64,000 nucleotides of DNA. Source: Candidatus Competibacteraceae bacterium (GTDB taxonomy: Bacteria; Pseudomonadota; Gammaproteobacteria; Competibacterales; Competibacteraceae). Position 1 is the first letter of the stretch. Every line of letters starts with the position of its first letter. Under the pieces are notes generated by a model. That model was not told where the DNA came from, made no database searches, and saw only the letters and a list, made by a program, of their open reading frames with translations. Made by a program: the position numbers and the translations under genes. The stretch lies in assembly GCA_003989065.1 (NCBI GenBank), contig RXIW01000004.1:41783-105782 (forward strand), read 5' to 3'. Below, one piece after another: positions 51,789-60,923 of this stretch.

Positions 51789-52889
51789 TCAGGAGACGTA
51801 TTCGACCACTTCCAGATCGAAGCCCGACAGGCCGCTGATGCGCTTGGGCGCGCTCAGCACCTGCATCCGCCGCACGCCGATATCGAGCAGAATCTGCGCG
51901 CCGATGCCATAGGTGCGCAGGGCCGTGGTGTAGTCGAAGCGAGCGGCGTCGCCGGTTTCGAACTGAAAGCCGCGCATCCGGCGGATCAACGTGGCGGGAT
52001 CTTCGTTCCGGCTCAGGAACACCAGTACCCCGGCAGGCGCGTTGGCGACCCGTTGCAGGGCGTCGCGCAACGGCCAACCGCTGTCGGACAGCTGCAAGGT
52101 CAGCAGATCGCTCAACAGGTGCTGGACGTGAACCCGCACCAGCACCGCCTGTTCGGCCTGGATGTCGCCTTTGACCAGGGCGAAATGCACCTGTTTGCTG
52201 ACGATGTCCTGATAGGTGAGGACCCGGAACGGACCGAATTCGGTGTTGATGATCGCGTCGGCGACCCGTTCGACGGTCTTCTCGTTCTGCATCCGGTAGC
52301 GGATCAGATCGGCGATGGTGCCGATCTTCAGATTGTGCTGGGCGGCGAAGGCTTCCAGATCTGGACGCCGTGCCATGGTCCCGTCCTCGTTGAGAACCTC
52401 GACGATGACCGCCGACGGCTCCAGCCCGGCCAGGCGGGTCAGGTCGCAACCGGCTTCGGTGTGCCCGGCGCGGGTGAGCACGCCGCCGGGCTGGGCCATC
52501 AGCGGAAAGATGTGGCCCGGTTGTACCAGATCTTCGGGTTTGGCGTCGGGACGCACGGCGGTCCGCACGGTGTGGGCGCGGTCGTAGGCCGAGATGCCGG
52601 TGGTGACGCCCTGAGCGGCTTCGACCGAGACGGTGAAGTTGGTGGAGAAGGGGGTGGCGTTATCCTGCACCATCAGCGGCAGGCGCAGTTGCTGACAGCG
52701 TTCACGGGTCAGGGTCAGGCAGATCAGGCCGCGACCGTAGCGCGCCATGAAGTTGATGTCCTCGGGGCGGACCAGCGAGGCGGCCATCAGCAGGTCACCC
52801 TCGTTTTCCCGGTCCTCGTCGTCCATGATGATGACCATCCGGCCCTGCCGGAGGTCGGCGAGAATTTCGTCGATGCGATTCAATGCCAT
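51789..52889 (-). CDS. ribB: 3,4-dihydroxy-2-butanone 4-phosphate synthase with degenerate GTP cyclohydrolase II domain (RibBX)
   Basis: 366 residues. The RibB half (1-200) is intact: [66 protein letters not shown]. The C-terminal half has the fold of GTP cyclohydrolase II ([28 protein letters not shown]) but lacks the zinc-binding cysteines: where RibA has Ser-Glu-Cys...Cys-Asp-Cys-Gly, here the text is [17 protein letters not shown]. The substrate-ring motif HRQEGR is also changed (LSRNEDP). This corresponds to the proteobacterial RibBX variant, whose second domain has no cyclohydrolase activity. A separate ribA is expected elsewhere. TAA of ribE lies two bases upstream of its ATG. Confidence 0.93.
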   Translation of the reverse strand: MALNRIDEILADLRQGRMVIIMDDEDRENEGDLLMAASLVRPEDINFMARYGRGLICLTLTRERCQQLRLPLMVQDNATPFSTNFTVSVEAAQGVTTGISAYDRAHTVRTAVRPDAKPEDLVQPGHIFPLMAQPGGVLTRAGHTEAGCDLTRLAGLEPSAVIVEVLNEDGTMARRPDLEAFAAQHNLKIGTIADLIRYRMQNEKTVERVADAIINTEFGPFRVLTYQDIVSKQVHFALVKGDIQAEQAVLVRVHVQHLLSDLLTLQLSDSGWPLRDALQRVANAPAGVLVFLSRNEDPATLIRRMRGFQFETGDAARFDYTTALRTYGIGAQILLDIGVRRMQVLSAPKRISGLSGFDLEVVEYVS

Positions 52890-52891
52890 GA

Positions 52892-53551
52892 TTATTTCCA
52901 GAACCCGTGTTCGCGCAACAGCGCTTCGGTGAGTCCGCCGCTACCCGGCTGGGCGGCGCGCTCGCCCAGCAGCAGCCGTTCGAGATAGCGGGCGATCAGA
53001 TCGACTTCCAGATTGACCCGCCGACCGGCCTGAGCCTCGGCGAGCGTCGTTTCGGCCAGGGTGTGGGGAATGATGTTGAGTTCGAAGGTTGCGCCATCGA
53101 CCCGATTGACGGTCAGGCTGACGCCATCTACGCAGATCGAACCTTTTTCGGCGATGTAGCGGGCCAGGGCGTCCGGGGCTTGGATGCGCATGCGCCAGGA
53201 GCGGCCGTCGGGTCGCCACTCATTGATCGTGCCGATGCCATCGACATGGCCGCTGACCAGATGGCCGCCGAGTCGGGTGGTCGGAGTGAGAGCCTTTTCC
53301 AGATTGACCCGGCTACCGGCGGTGGCTTCGCCGAGAATGGTGCGTTCCAGCGATTCGCGCGACACATCGGCCCAGAAACCGTTGCCGGGCAATTCGACCG
53401 CGGTCAGGCAGACGCCGCTGACTGCGATGCTGTCACCGAGCTGCACGTCGCTCAGGTCCAGTCGGCCGCTGGCGATGCGCAGGCGGACATCGTCGCCGCG
53501 CGGCTGGATCGCAGTGATGGTTCCCACTGCGGTGATGATGCCGGTGAACAT
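52892..53551 (-). CDS. ribE: Riboflavin synthase alpha chain
   Basis: A 219-residue protein with the two lumazine-binding repeats: [12 protein letters not shown] at the start, [18 protein letters not shown] in the first and [12 protein letters not shown] / [29 protein letters not shown], in pieces, in the second. It dismutates lumazine to riboflavin. 31 bases separate it from ribD. Called ribE or ribC depending on nomenclature. Confidence 0.95.
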   Translation of the reverse strand: MFTGIITAVGTITAIQPRGDDVRLRIASGRLDLSDVQLGDSIAVSGVCLTAVELPGNGFWADVSRESLERTILGEATAGSRVNLEKALTPTTRLGGHLVSGHVDGIGTINEWRPDGRSWRMRIQAPDALARYIAEKGSICVDGVSLTVNRVDGATFELNIIPHTLAETTLAEAQAGRRVNLEVDLIARYLERLLLGERAAQPGSGGLTEALLREHGFWK

Positions 53552-53582
53552 GGCGGATACTCTCGACTGGGTTGGGAAGCGG

Positions 53583-54746
53583 TTAACGGAAAGTCGGCGG
53601 TTTGGTCAGATGCAGGCGGAGACGCCAATCCCGTCCCACCGCTCGCGTTTCCACGATCGTCCATTCTGCCCGGTCGCTCATCCGCTGCAATTCCGGTAGC
53701 GCGAACAACCCGCGGGCCTTGTCGCCGAGCAGCAGCGGGGCCAGGTAGAGGATCAACTCGTCTACCAATCCGGCCTGCAACAGCGCACCGGCCAGGGTTG
53801 GGCCGCATTCCACCTGGATTTCGTTGCACTCGCGCCGCGCCAGCTCCGCCATCACCGCCGGCAAGTCCAGCCCGCCGACGGCGCGCGGCGCGACGACCAA
53901 TTCTGCACCAGTCGCCTGCAAGGGCGCATGCCGGTCCGGGTCGGCGACGGCGGTGAAGATCAGCGCCTGGCCTGGTAGACGCAAAATTTGGGCCATGGGC
54001 GACAGGCGCAGTGTACTGTCGAGAATCGCTCGCAACGGTTGGCGCGGGGCGTCCGACAGGCGGACATTGAGACTGGGATCGTCGGTCAGCACTGTACCGC
54101 TACCGGTCAGGATCGCCGAACTGCGCGCTCGCAACCGTTGCACGTCCTGACGGGCGTCGGCCCCGGTCAGCCACTGGCTTTCGCCCGAAGCCAACGCCGT
54201 GCGGCCATCCAGGCTCATCGCCAGCTTGAGGCGGACCCACGGGCGATCGTGGGTCATGCGCTGCACGAAGCCGGGATTGAGCGCCCGCGCTTCCGTTGCC
54301 AGCAAGCCGCAATGGACGACTACGCCAGCTCGCTGCAGGAGCGCCAGTCCCTGGCCGGCCACCTGGGGATTGGGATCGGGCATGGCTGCGACGACCCGAC
54401 CGATACCTGCCTCCAGCAGGGCATCGGTACAGGGCGGGGTGCGGCCATGATGGCAACAGGGTTCCAACGTCACATAGGCGGTGGCGCCGCGGGCGCGGTC
54501 GCCAGCCGCAGCCAGGGCCATGACCTCGGCATGGGCCTCGCCGGCGCGCTCGTGCCAGCCTTCTCCGACGATCGCGCCGTCGCGCACGATGACGCAACCG
54601 ACCCGTGGATTGGGATCGGTGCTGTACAAACCGCGTTGGGCTAGTTGCAGGGCGCGAGCCATGTAACGGCAATCGTCGGCCGACCACGCACTGTCACCGC
54701 CTGCGGGAGACCAGGCGTGAAAGGGCAGCGTGCGGGTGGGCGACAT
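53583..54746 (-). CDS. ribD: Bifunctional pyrimidine deaminase / reductase of riboflavin synthesis
   Basis: 387 residues. The deaminase half has the zinc ligands HAEVMAL (His-Ala-Glu) and PCCHHGRTPPC (two Cys). The reductase half has RPWVRLKLAMSLDGRTAL, GSGTVLTDDPSLNVR and VECGPTLAGALLQAGLVDEL. ATG 54746 shares one base with the nrdR stop (TGATG), so it is coupled to nrdR. An ORF extension upstream runs through nrdR in another frame and is not real. Confidence 0.95.
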   Translation of the reverse strand: MSPTRTLPFHAWSPAGGDSAWSADDCRYMARALQLAQRGLYSTDPNPRVGCVIVRDGAIVGEGWHERAGEAHAEVMALAAAGDRARGATAYVTLEPCCHHGRTPPCTDALLEAGIGRVVAAMPDPNPQVAGQGLALLQRAGVVVHCGLLATEARALNPGFVQRMTHDRPWVRLKLAMSLDGRTALASGESQWLTGADARQDVQRLRARSSAILTGSGTVLTDDPSLNVRLSDAPRQPLRAILDSTLRLSPMAQILRLPGQALIFTAVADPDRHAPLQATGAELVVAPRAVGGLDLPAVMAELARRECNEIQVECGPTLAGALLQAGLVDELILYLAPLLLGDKARGLFALPELQRMSDRAEWTIVETRAVGRDWRLRLHLTKPPTFR

Positions 54747-55219
54747 CACTCGGAATCCAATCCGGTCGGCGGATTCTGCAGGCGCTCGATTTCTTCGCGG
54801 AAAGCGTTCACGTCCTCGAAACTGCGATAGACCGAGGCGAAGCGGACATAGGCAACCTGATCCAGGTTGCGTAATTCCTCCATGACCCATTCCCCGATCT
54901 GCTGGCTGTTTAACTCCCGTTCACCGTTGGCGCGAATGCGATTCTTGATCCGCAGCATGGTGTCCTCGACCCGTTCGGCGCTGACCGGGCGTTTTTCCAA
55001 TGCGCGCAACAGACCAGTACGCAGCTTTTCCTCCAGGAATGGCTCGCGGCGACCATCGCGCTTCACCACCGGCGGCATCAGCAATTCGGCCACTTCGTAG
55101 GTGGTGAAGCGGGCATTGCACCGGAGGCAGCCGCGCCGCCGCCGGACCTTGTCACCTTCCGCCGACAGGCGCGAGTCGATCACCCGAGTGTCGGGCGCGC
55201 CACAGAACGGGCAATACAT
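54746..55219 (-). CDS. nrdR: Transcriptional repressor NrdR
   Basis: A 157-residue repressor of ribonucleotide reductase genes. The N-terminal zinc ribbon is [17 protein letters not shown] with [14 protein letters not shown]; the ATP-cone domain runs from [20 protein letters not shown], typical of the family. The glyA-nrdR-rib arrangement is common in proteobacteria. It follows glyA after 25 bases. Confidence 0.97.
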   Translation of the reverse strand: MYCPFCGAPDTRVIDSRLSAEGDKVRRRRGCLRCNARFTTYEVAELLMPPVVKRDGRREPFLEEKLRTGLLRALEKRPVSAERVEDTMLRIKNRIRANGERELNSQQIGEWVMEELRNLDQVAYVRFASVYRSFEDVNAFREEIERLQNPPTGLDSE

Positions 55220-55244
55220 CGCCGGTCTCGGATCAGAAGACGTG

Positions 55245-56498
55245 TCAGCCGTACACCGGGAACTGGGCGCACAGCTTGGAGACCTGACCGCGCACCCGCT
55301 CGATCACCGCTTCGTTGTCGAGATCATCGAGGATGTCGCAAATCCAGCCGGTCAGCTCCCGGCACTCGCGTTCCTTGAAGCCGCGGGTGGTGATCGCCGG
55401 CGAGCCGATGCGGATGCCGCTGGTGACGAACGGCGATTGCGGATCGTTGGGCACGGCGTTCTTGTTGACGGTGATGTGGGCGCGACCCAAAGCGGCGTCG
55501 GCGGCCTTGCCGGTCAGTCCCTTGGCGATCAGGCTAACCAGGAACAGGTGATTGTCGGTGCCGCCGGAGACGATATCGTAGCCGCGTTCGATGAACACGG
55601 CGGCCATGGCGCGGGCGTTGGCCACGACCTGCTGCTGGTATGCGACGAAATCGGGTTGCAGGGCTTCCAGCAGCGCCACGGCCTTGGCGGCGATGACGTG
55701 CATCAGCGGGCCGCCTTGGGTGCCGGGGAACACCAACGAGTTGAGTTTCTTTTCGATATCGGCGTTGGCCCGGCACAGGATCAACCCGCCACGCGGACCA
55801 CGCAGGGTCTTGTGGGTGGTGGTGGTAACCACATCGGCGACCGGGACCGGATTGGGATAGACCCCAGCCGCGACCAGACCGGCGACATGGGCCATGTCCA
55901 CGAACAGATAAGCACCCACTTGGTCGGCGATGGTGCGGAAGCGCTGCCAGTCCACCACCCGCGAATAGGCCGAGAACCCGGCGACGATCATCTTGGGCTT
56001 ATGTTCCCGCGCCAGCTGTTCCACCTGCTCATAGTCGATCTCGCCGGTGGCCTCGTTCAAGCCATATTGCACCGACTGGTAGATGCGACCGGAGAAGTTG
56101 ACCTTGGCGCCGTGGGTCAGATGGCCACCGTGGGCCAGGCTCATGCCCAGGACGACGTCGCCTGGGTTCAGCAACGCCATATAGACGGCGGCGTTGGCCT
56201 GCGAGCCGGAATGCGGCTGGACATTGGCGTAGTCGGCCCCGAACAGCTGCTTGGCGCGGTCGATGGCCAACTGCTCGGCGATATCTACGAATTCGCAGCC
56301 ACCGTAGTAACGCTTGCCTGGATAACCCTCGGCGTACTTGTTGGTCAACACCGAACCCTGGGCTTCGAGCACGCGGGGGGTGGCGTAGTTTTCCGAAGCG
56401 ATCAGCTCGATATGGGCTTCCTGGCGCTGTTTTTCGCCCTGCAAGGCAAGCCACAACTCATCGTCAAATCCGGCGATCCGCATCTCTCGACTGAACAT
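55245..56498 (-). CDS. glyA: Serine hydroxymethyltransferase
   Basis: A 417-residue PLP enzyme converting serine and tetrahydrofolate to glycine and 5,10-methylene-THF. Motifs: [54 protein letters not shown], and the PLP-lysine segment [20 protein letters not shown]. The start at ATG 56498 with GAGGTTGCG upstream gives the standard length; an extension to 56552 adds 18 unlikely residues. First gene of the cluster running to nusB. Confidence 0.97.
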   Translation of the reverse strand: MFSREMRIAGFDDELWLALQGEKQRQEAHIELIASENYATPRVLEAQGSVLTNKYAEGYPGKRYYGGCEFVDIAEQLAIDRAKQLFGADYANVQPHSGSQANAAVYMALLNPGDVVLGMSLAHGGHLTHGAKVNFSGRIYQSVQYGLNEATGEIDYEQVEQLAREHKPKMIVAGFSAYSRVVDWQRFRTIADQVGAYLFVDMAHVAGLVAAGVYPNPVPVADVVTTTTHKTLRGPRGGLILCRANADIEKKLNSLVFPGTQGGPLMHVIAAKAVALLEALQPDFVAYQQQVVANARAMAAVFIERGYDIVSGGTDNHLFLVSLIAKGLTGKAADAALGRAHITVNKNAVPNDPQSPFVTSGIRIGSPAITTRGFKERECRELTGWICDILDDLDNEAVIERVRGQVSKLCAQFPVYG

Positions 56499-56835
56499 TC
56501 GCAACCTCTGCAAAGGCGAGCGCCCGCAGTTTCGAGCGAAAAGAGCGGGCAAACCATGGAAAGCCGCGAATTGTACTCCACTTTGCCGATGGGGAGCAGG
56601 GAGAAACGTGTCGTCGCGCTGGCGACGCTGAGACGCCGTTGCCGGATCACTCGATATGGCTTCTTGAATTTCTGGGATTTTGTACTATTGTTGATATTAT
56701 CAGGGATGGTGGCAATAAAAAGTGGTGAGAGCAGTTCGGCGCAAGCGCCGTTTGATGAAGAGGGTGTGGTCGACGCCTCGTCAATCCGGTTGTGGCTGGA
56801 GCGAGACGGATTCTGACGGAATCTGGAGGTGTGAC
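56499..56835. other. Divergent intergenic region upstream of glyA
   Basis: 337 bases with no convincing gene, although open frames cross it. It holds the glyA promoter on one side and the promoter for the small gene at 56836 on the other. An AT-rich core at about 56655-56720 (TTGTACTATTGTTGATATTAT) is the likely promoter zone. No riboswitch fold was recognised. Confidence 0.4.
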
Positions 56836-57111
56836 ATGTTGACTTATGAAGATTGCGTCGGCTTGACCGACCTGGAAGAAGAGGAGATCGAAGCGATTTC
56901 CCAGCACGAGCATGTGCCGGAGATGGTCGCGGCCGAGTTGGGGTGCTGTCTGGCGCACGAGGCTGGTGGCGATCTACGCATCGATCGGATTATCCGCGAC
57001 GATATCGAAGAAGCCGCACGGCATGGCCACCCGCAGGAGTCCTTGCATTGGCGGGCCGTGTTGGAGCGCTTCGAGGCTAGCCATCATATTCGCGAATCCG
57101 AATGTGCCTGA
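56836..57111 (+). CDS. Small conserved acidic protein of unknown function
   Basis: A 91-residue acidic protein: MLTYEDCVGLTDLEEEEIEA, then AISQHEHVPEMVAAELGCCL, RIDRIIRDDIEEAARHGHPQ and HWRAVLERFEASHH. Proteins like this, starting MLTYEDC, are widespread in proteobacteria and have no assigned function. GGAGGT at 56825-56830 is a strong ribosome site. It stands alone before a strong hairpin. Confidence 0.82.
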   Translation: MLTYEDCVGLTDLEEEEIEAISQHEHVPEMVAAELGCCLAHEAGGDLRIDRIIRDDIEEAARHGHPQESLHWRAVLERFEASHHIRESECA

Positions 57112-57196
57112 TGGCGCTGGCAAGGTCGTTTGCAGGGTAGGGTAGATCATGACCGCCGCCTGTACGACTTTCGATGTTGGTTGCCGCGAGTCCAAC

Positions 57197-57229
57197 GGTC
57201 ATTTCCCGCCCGCAGGCTGGGAAATGACC
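57197..57229. terminator. Strong hairpin between convergent genes
   Basis: A perfect 11-base stem GGTCATTTCCC / GGGAAATGACC (57197-57207 with 57219-57229); the enclosed bases can add three more pairs. It lies between the stops of the small protein gene and the HupE-like gene and probably terminates both. Confidence 0.65.
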
Positions 57230-57241
57230 GGAAAGCGGGGT

Positions 57242-57829
57242 TTACGCCGCCAGTAGAATCGTGCCGCCGACCGCGATCGCTGCGCCGCCGAGGCGTACCA
57301 GTCGCGCCGGTAGATCCTGCCGCGCCGCCAGGGCGATGCCGATACCGGCCCCGTGCAGGGTGGCGGTGGCCAGCATGAAACCCAAGCTATACCACAGCGC
57401 GCTCGCTTCGGCCGCCATTTCCGCCCCATGGGCATAGCCGTGGAACAGGGCGAACACCCCGACCAGCGCCATGCTGGCCGCCATTGGCAGGCGCGAGGAC
57501 AGCGCGACCAGAATGCCCAGCACGATCACCGAGCCGGCGATGCCCGGTTCCACCATCGGCAGTGCGACGCCCATGAAACCACACACGCCGCCCACAGCCA
57601 TCGTCAGCACAAAGGTCAGCGGCACGGCCCACAGGGCGCGCCCACCTAGTTGCGCGGCCCAGAGACCGACAGCCACCATTGCCAGCATATGATCCAGACC
57701 GTTGAGCGGGTGGAGCAATCCAGCGGCGAAATCCATATGCGGCATTCCCAGAGTATGGGACTGGGCGGCGCTGCCCATGGTCAGCAACGCCAGTGCGACC
57801 AGCCAACGGTTGAGGAATAGCGTGTTCAT
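57242..57829 (-). CDS. HupE/UreJ family protein (probable nickel permease)
   Basis: A 195-residue membrane protein: a signal-like first helix (WLVALALLTMGSAAQSHTLG), the family motif FAAGLLHPLNGLDHMLAMVAVGLWAAQLG (His-Pro ... Asp-His) in two pieces, then VFALFHGYAHGAEM and LHGAGIGIALAA with more His. HupE/UreJ proteins import nickel (or cobalt) for hydrogenase or urease; no such enzyme is in the window. Start ATG 57829 with GGGAGCACACCC before it. Confidence 0.9.
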   Translation of the reverse strand: MNTLFLNRWLVALALLTMGSAAQSHTLGMPHMDFAAGLLHPLNGLDHMLAMVAVGLWAAQLGGRALWAVPLTFVLTMAVGGVCGFMGVALPMVEPGIAGSVIVLGILVALSSRLPMAASMALVGVFALFHGYAHGAEMAAEASALWYSLGFMLATATLHGAGIGIALAARQDLPARLVRLGGAAIAVGGTILLAA

Positions 57830-58042
57830 GGGTGTGCTCCCAGTCAGGGTGGATTGAAGTGGATGACGGGTATGGAAACGGTTGGAGACCCGCCGGTTGC
57901 TGTCCCGACACCGCCAGGCCACCGGTCGGCGGCGGGCGCTATTCTTCCAGTATAGGGCGCTGGAACCGACTACTATCGTAGGGTATCGACGGATGCCCAT
58001 GTCGGGTGAACGCTGCGATAAACCCGTGGAGAGTGAGGTGAA

Positions 58043-58501
58043 ATGGCTGGAATTTCCCATCGCGAAAGCCGAGAAATGGTCGTCGCCATCGAGCGGATGT
58101 TCGATTTGGTCGCCGATGTGGAGCGCTACCCGGAATTCGTGCCGTTGCTGCGCGATGCCAAAGTGATTCGCCACCATGCGAGTGGCTACGAGACCGATCA
58201 GACGCTGGCCCTGGGGCCGTTGTCGCATCGGTTTCGCACCCGCACCGAGCTGGACCGGCCCCGCTCCATCGTCGTCACCTCGACCGATTCCAGCTTTCGC
58301 CGCTTCGACCTGCGCTGGTCGTTCACGCCGACGGCGGCGGATTGTTGCCGCATCGATTTCGCCCTCGACTGCGAGGTGCGTTCGCTCTGGCTGCGGCCGG
58401 TCGGCGATGTGCTGATGACACAGATGGCGCTGACCATGGTCAACGCCTTCGTGACGCGAGCGCACCGGGTGACTGGCGATCGGGATCGCCTCAACGGGTG
58501 A
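58043..58501 (+). CDS. COQ10 / RatA-like SRPBCC-domain protein
   Basis: A 152-residue START-like protein: MFDLVADVERYPEFVPLLRD is the COQ10/RatA hallmark, with LGPLSHRFRTRTELDRPRSI and LRWSFTPTAADCCRIDFALDCE following. Members bind hydrophobic ligands including ubiquinone; E. coli RatA inhibits 70S assembly, and the Caulobacter/yeast Coq10 helps quinone function. The genes that flank ratA in E. coli are not here. Beside the rhodoquinone gene rquA (convergent, 11-base overlap), a role as quinone-binding protein is attractive (inference). Confidence 0.88.
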   Translation: MAGISHRESREMVVAIERMFDLVADVERYPEFVPLLRDAKVIRHHASGYETDQTLALGPLSHRFRTRTELDRPRSIVVTSTDSSFRRFDLRWSFTPTAADCCRIDFALDCEVRSLWLRPVGDVLMTQMALTMVNAFVTRAHRVTGDRDRLNG

Positions 58502-59312
58502 TGACGACCTTCTGATAAAGCCCGCCGAAATAGGTCTGCTTGTCGATGTGGGTCGGGCGGAGTCGCTCGGGCAGCCACTCGACGATTTCCTGACGCCACA
58601 GATCCATCGCGAATGGTTCCAGGCCCTTGAGGATGGGAACCATGACGTACCGGAAGGGATTGTTCCAGCTCGGGCGATGGTAATCGACGAACACAACCTT
58701 GCCGCCCGGCTTGACTACCCGTAGTGCTTGGGCAATGGTTTTCGCCCGCACGCTTTCCGGCTGCTCGTGCAGCAGAAAGAACACCACGACGCAATCGAAG
58801 CTGGCATCGGGGAAATGGAGATCGGACGAATCCTGGTGGTGCAGACCCACTTTGGGCGCACCATCGAGCTTGGCCTTCAGATTCTCCAACTGGATCGGTG
58901 CGACATCGACCACGTCCAGCCGACCGGTCGGTCCCAACCGTCGCGTCAATTTCTCGGTGAAATTACCGTATACGCAGGCCACCTGCAGGACGGAGCCTTC
59001 GATGGTCGTGCCAATCTCATCCAGGGCCGCATCGCGCAAGGCGGCGAAATTGCCCCACAGGATCAGATTGACCAGCCATTGCCGCTCGAAGAATCGCACG
59101 GCGTTGGGGTGTAGATAGGCCCACCAGTAGGTCTGTTGTAGATAGGCTGGTACGGAAACGGCGGCTGACTGCTTGAGCGCTAGACCGGATGGCTCGTGAT
59201 GAGCGCCGTCCTGGAGACCCGCGCGGGTCGGATCCAGATCCAGCGGGTTGGCATGATTCAATGACGATGCTTGAGACAGGGCAACGGCGCACTGCACGGA
59301 TTGGGAACTCAT
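58491..59312 (-). CDS. rquA: Rhodoquinone biosynthesis methyltransferase-like enzyme RquA
   Basis: 273 residues. The RquA-specific stretch is present: SVPAYLQQTYWWAYLHPNAV, FFERQWLVNLILWGNF, and the altered SAM motif I VLQVACVYGNFTEKL (true UbiE/UbiG have Glu/Asp-x-Gly-x-Gly), followed by DVVDVAPIQLENLKAK, FPDASFDCVVVFFLLHEQPE and PGGKVVFVDYHRP. RquA replaces a methoxy group of ubiquinone by an amino group to make rhodoquinone, the low-potential quinone used for fumarate reduction. The gene lies directly after frdD on the same strand, with 137 bases and a hairpin between. ATG 59312 with AAGGAAGC upstream. The identification is from memory of the family and the motif. Confidence 0.87.
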   Translation of the reverse strand: MSSQSVQCAVALSQASSLNHANPLDLDPTRAGLQDGAHHEPSGLALKQSAAVSVPAYLQQTYWWAYLHPNAVRFFERQWLVNLILWGNFAALRDAALDEIGTTIEGSVLQVACVYGNFTEKLTRRLGPTGRLDVVDVAPIQLENLKAKLDGAPKVGLHHQDSSDLHFPDASFDCVVVFFLLHEQPESVRAKTIAQALRVVKPGGKVVFVDYHRPSWNNPFRYVMVPILKGLEPFAMDLWRQEIVEWLPERLRPTHIDKQTYFGGLYQKVVITR

Positions 59313-59347
59313 TGCGATAAAGCTTCCTTGGAGCCAGTGAGAACAGT

Positions 59348-59371
59348 CCCTTCTCCCACCGGGGAGAAGGG
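59348..59371 (-). terminator. Perfect hairpin between frdD and rquA
   Basis: A 10-base perfect stem CCCTTCTCCC / GGGAGAAGGG (59348-59357 with 59362-59371) and a 4-base loop. Standing inside the frd-rquA run, it may be an attenuator or processing hairpin rather than a full stop; the sequence type is a repeat common in gammaproteobacteria. Confidence 0.5.
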
Positions 59372-59449
59372 GCCAGGGTCAAGGGTGGAACGACAAGACA
59401 GCCCCGTCATTGATCAAGACGGAAACCAGCGAAGAAAGGTCCCCGTTTT

Positions 59450-59791
59450 TCAGATGCGCAACAGGTAGACCAGCGTCATGAGGGTACCCAGGCCAGCGAT
59501 GCCATACACGGCATAGGCAACGACCGTATCGGCGCGGACGCCGAAGTCGTGGAGGGTGACGCGCAGCCGATGCGCGGCGTGCCACAACGACACCAGGATC
59601 ACCCCGAAGATGATCAGCTTGCCCAGCCAGTGGTGGGCGAAGTCGTGCAGATGCTCGTAGGTGAACAGGCTGGGCACCAGACCCAGCGAGGCGAACAGCA
59701 GCAGCAGCACCAGTGCCGGCGTCACGAACGCCGTGACCGTGCCACCGGCCGCGAACAGGCTCCAGAAGATCGGTTTATTGGATTTCGCCAT
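59450..59791 (-). CDS. frdD: Fumarate reductase membrane anchor subunit D
   Basis: 113 residues, three transmembrane helices, E. coli FrdD-like: PIFWSLFAAGGTVTAFVTPALVLLL, then YEHLHDFAHHWLGKLIIFGVI, LWHAAHRLRVTLHDFGV. Trp10 (PIFW) and the Arg in AAHRLRV match the quinol-site Trp14 and Arg81 of E. coli FrdD. With FrdC it binds the quinone and anchors FrdAB. Two bases separate it from frdC. Confidence 0.93.
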   Translation of the reverse strand: MAKSNKPIFWSLFAAGGTVTAFVTPALVLLLLFASLGLVPSLFTYEHLHDFAHHWLGKLIIFGVILVSLWHAAHRLRVTLHDFGVRADTVVAYAVYGIAGLGTLMTLVYLLRI

Positions 59792-59793
59792 GA

Positions 59794-60183
59794 TTACCAC
59801 ACTCCCAGAATCAGCACGACCAACGAGACCACCGCCCAAACGCCGTAGTGCGCCCCGACGATGTATTGGCCAGGCACGAACTCTTCGCCGATCTGAACCG
59901 GCATGGCCTGCGGAGTCACGTTGAACCAGGTGACGCTGTGATAGACCGTTACCACCAGCGCGACCAGGTTGAACAGGATGCTCAGCGGGCTATGCAACTT
60001 GGCCAGGAACGCCGCGTAGGCTTCCGGTCCATTGGCCACCGCGCCCAGGGCGCACACCAGTTCGAAGGTGAAGATCAGGATGAAGATGCAGGTCACCTCG
60101 CGCGCCATGTAGCGCTTGTAGCGCGGGTGTTCGAGATACCAAGTGGTCTTGGAGGTTTCGCGGATATACGGTTTGCAGCTCAT
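59794..60183 (-). CDS. frdC: Fumarate reductase membrane anchor subunit C
   Basis: 129 residues from ATG 60183, whose first bases overlap the frdB stop (ATGA); an in-frame ATG at 60195 is less likely. FrdC features: KPYIRETSKTTWYLEHPRYKRYMAREVTC in parts, with Glu29 at the same place as the quinol-site Glu29 of E. coli FrdC, and ALGAVANGPEAYAAFLAKL. It has three transmembrane helices. Confidence 0.93.
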   Translation of the reverse strand: MSCKPYIRETSKTTWYLEHPRYKRYMAREVTCIFILIFTFELVCALGAVANGPEAYAAFLAKLHSPLSILFNLVALVVTVYHSVTWFNVTPQAMPVQIGEEFVPGQYIVGAHYGVWAVVSLVVLILGVW

Positions 60184-60923
60184 TTCTTCACCCACGGCAT
60201 CAAGTGTTCTTTATACCAGTCGATGGTGCTGGCCACCTTGACCTGTTGCAGGGCGCCGGCCGGGTCGACATGCTTGGGGCAGACTTCCGAGCAGGCACCC
60301 ACGAACGAGCATTCCCACACGCCTTCGTTGGAGGCGACCACTTCCTGACGGGCGTCCCGGCCGCCATCGCGGGAATCCTGGTTGTAGCGATGAGCCAGGG
60401 CGATAGCCGCCGGACCGACGAACTCGGGCACCAGGCCATACTGCGGACAGGCGGCGTAGCACAGCATGCAGTTGATGCAGAGTGTGTACTGCTTGAACTT
60501 GATCAGCTCCGCTGGCGTCTGCTTGAACTCGCCGGCACTGATCGGCTTGTCGTCCTTGGGAATCAGGTAGGGCTTGACGCTGGACAGTTTGCCGATGAAG
60601 TCCTCGATCACGGTGACCAAGTCCCGCTCGATGGGGAAGTGGGCCAGCGGCTCGACCCGGATCTTGTCGGAGTACTCGTGGATGAAGGCTTTGCAGGCCA
60701 GCTTGGGCTCGCCGTTGATCATCATGCCGCAGCTGCCGCAGACCGCCATATGGCAGGACCAGCGGTAACTCAGGGTGGTGTCGAGGTTCTCCTTGACGTA
60801 ATTCAAGGCGTCCAACACCACCCATTCGTTGAGGCAGGGCACGGAATAGGTCTGAAAGCGGGGCGCGCTGTCCTTTTCGGGATCGTAGCGCAGCACCTCC
60901 AGCTCGATTTGGCGTTCGCTCAT
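60180..60923 (-). CDS. frdB: Fumarate reductase iron-sulfur subunit
   Basis: 247 residues. [2Fe-2S] ligands lie in [22 protein letters not shown]; the [4Fe-4S] and [3Fe-4S] ligands in [15 protein letters not shown] and [17 protein letters not shown]. This is the electron path between membrane quinol and FAD. ATG 60923 overlaps the frdA stop (ATGA), and its own stop overlaps frdC, giving a fully coupled frdABCD. Confidence 0.96.
   Translation of the reverse strand: MSERQIELEVLRYDPEKDSAPRFQTYSVPCLNEWVVLDALNYVKENLDTTLSYRWSCHMAVCGSCGMMINGEPKLACKAFIHEYSDKIRVEPLAHFPIERDLVTVIEDFIGKLSSVKPYLIPKDDKPISAGEFKQTPAELIKFKQYTLCINCMLCYAACPQYGLVPEFVGPAAIALAHRYNQDSRDGGRDARQEVVASNEGVWECSFVGACSEVCPKHVDPAGALQQVKVASTIDWYKEHLMPWVKK

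Noticed and set aside
55101..56816. 571-codon plus-strand open frame
   Set aside because: It lies antisense across nrdR's start and all of glyA; its protein is rich in Gly/His/Asp without domain patterns, a usual shadow in high-GC DNA.
58043..58501. RatA as part of a toxin-antitoxin pair
   Set aside because: No RatB/RnfH-like partner or smpB lies next to it; the fold alone fits COQ10-type quinone binding equally well.
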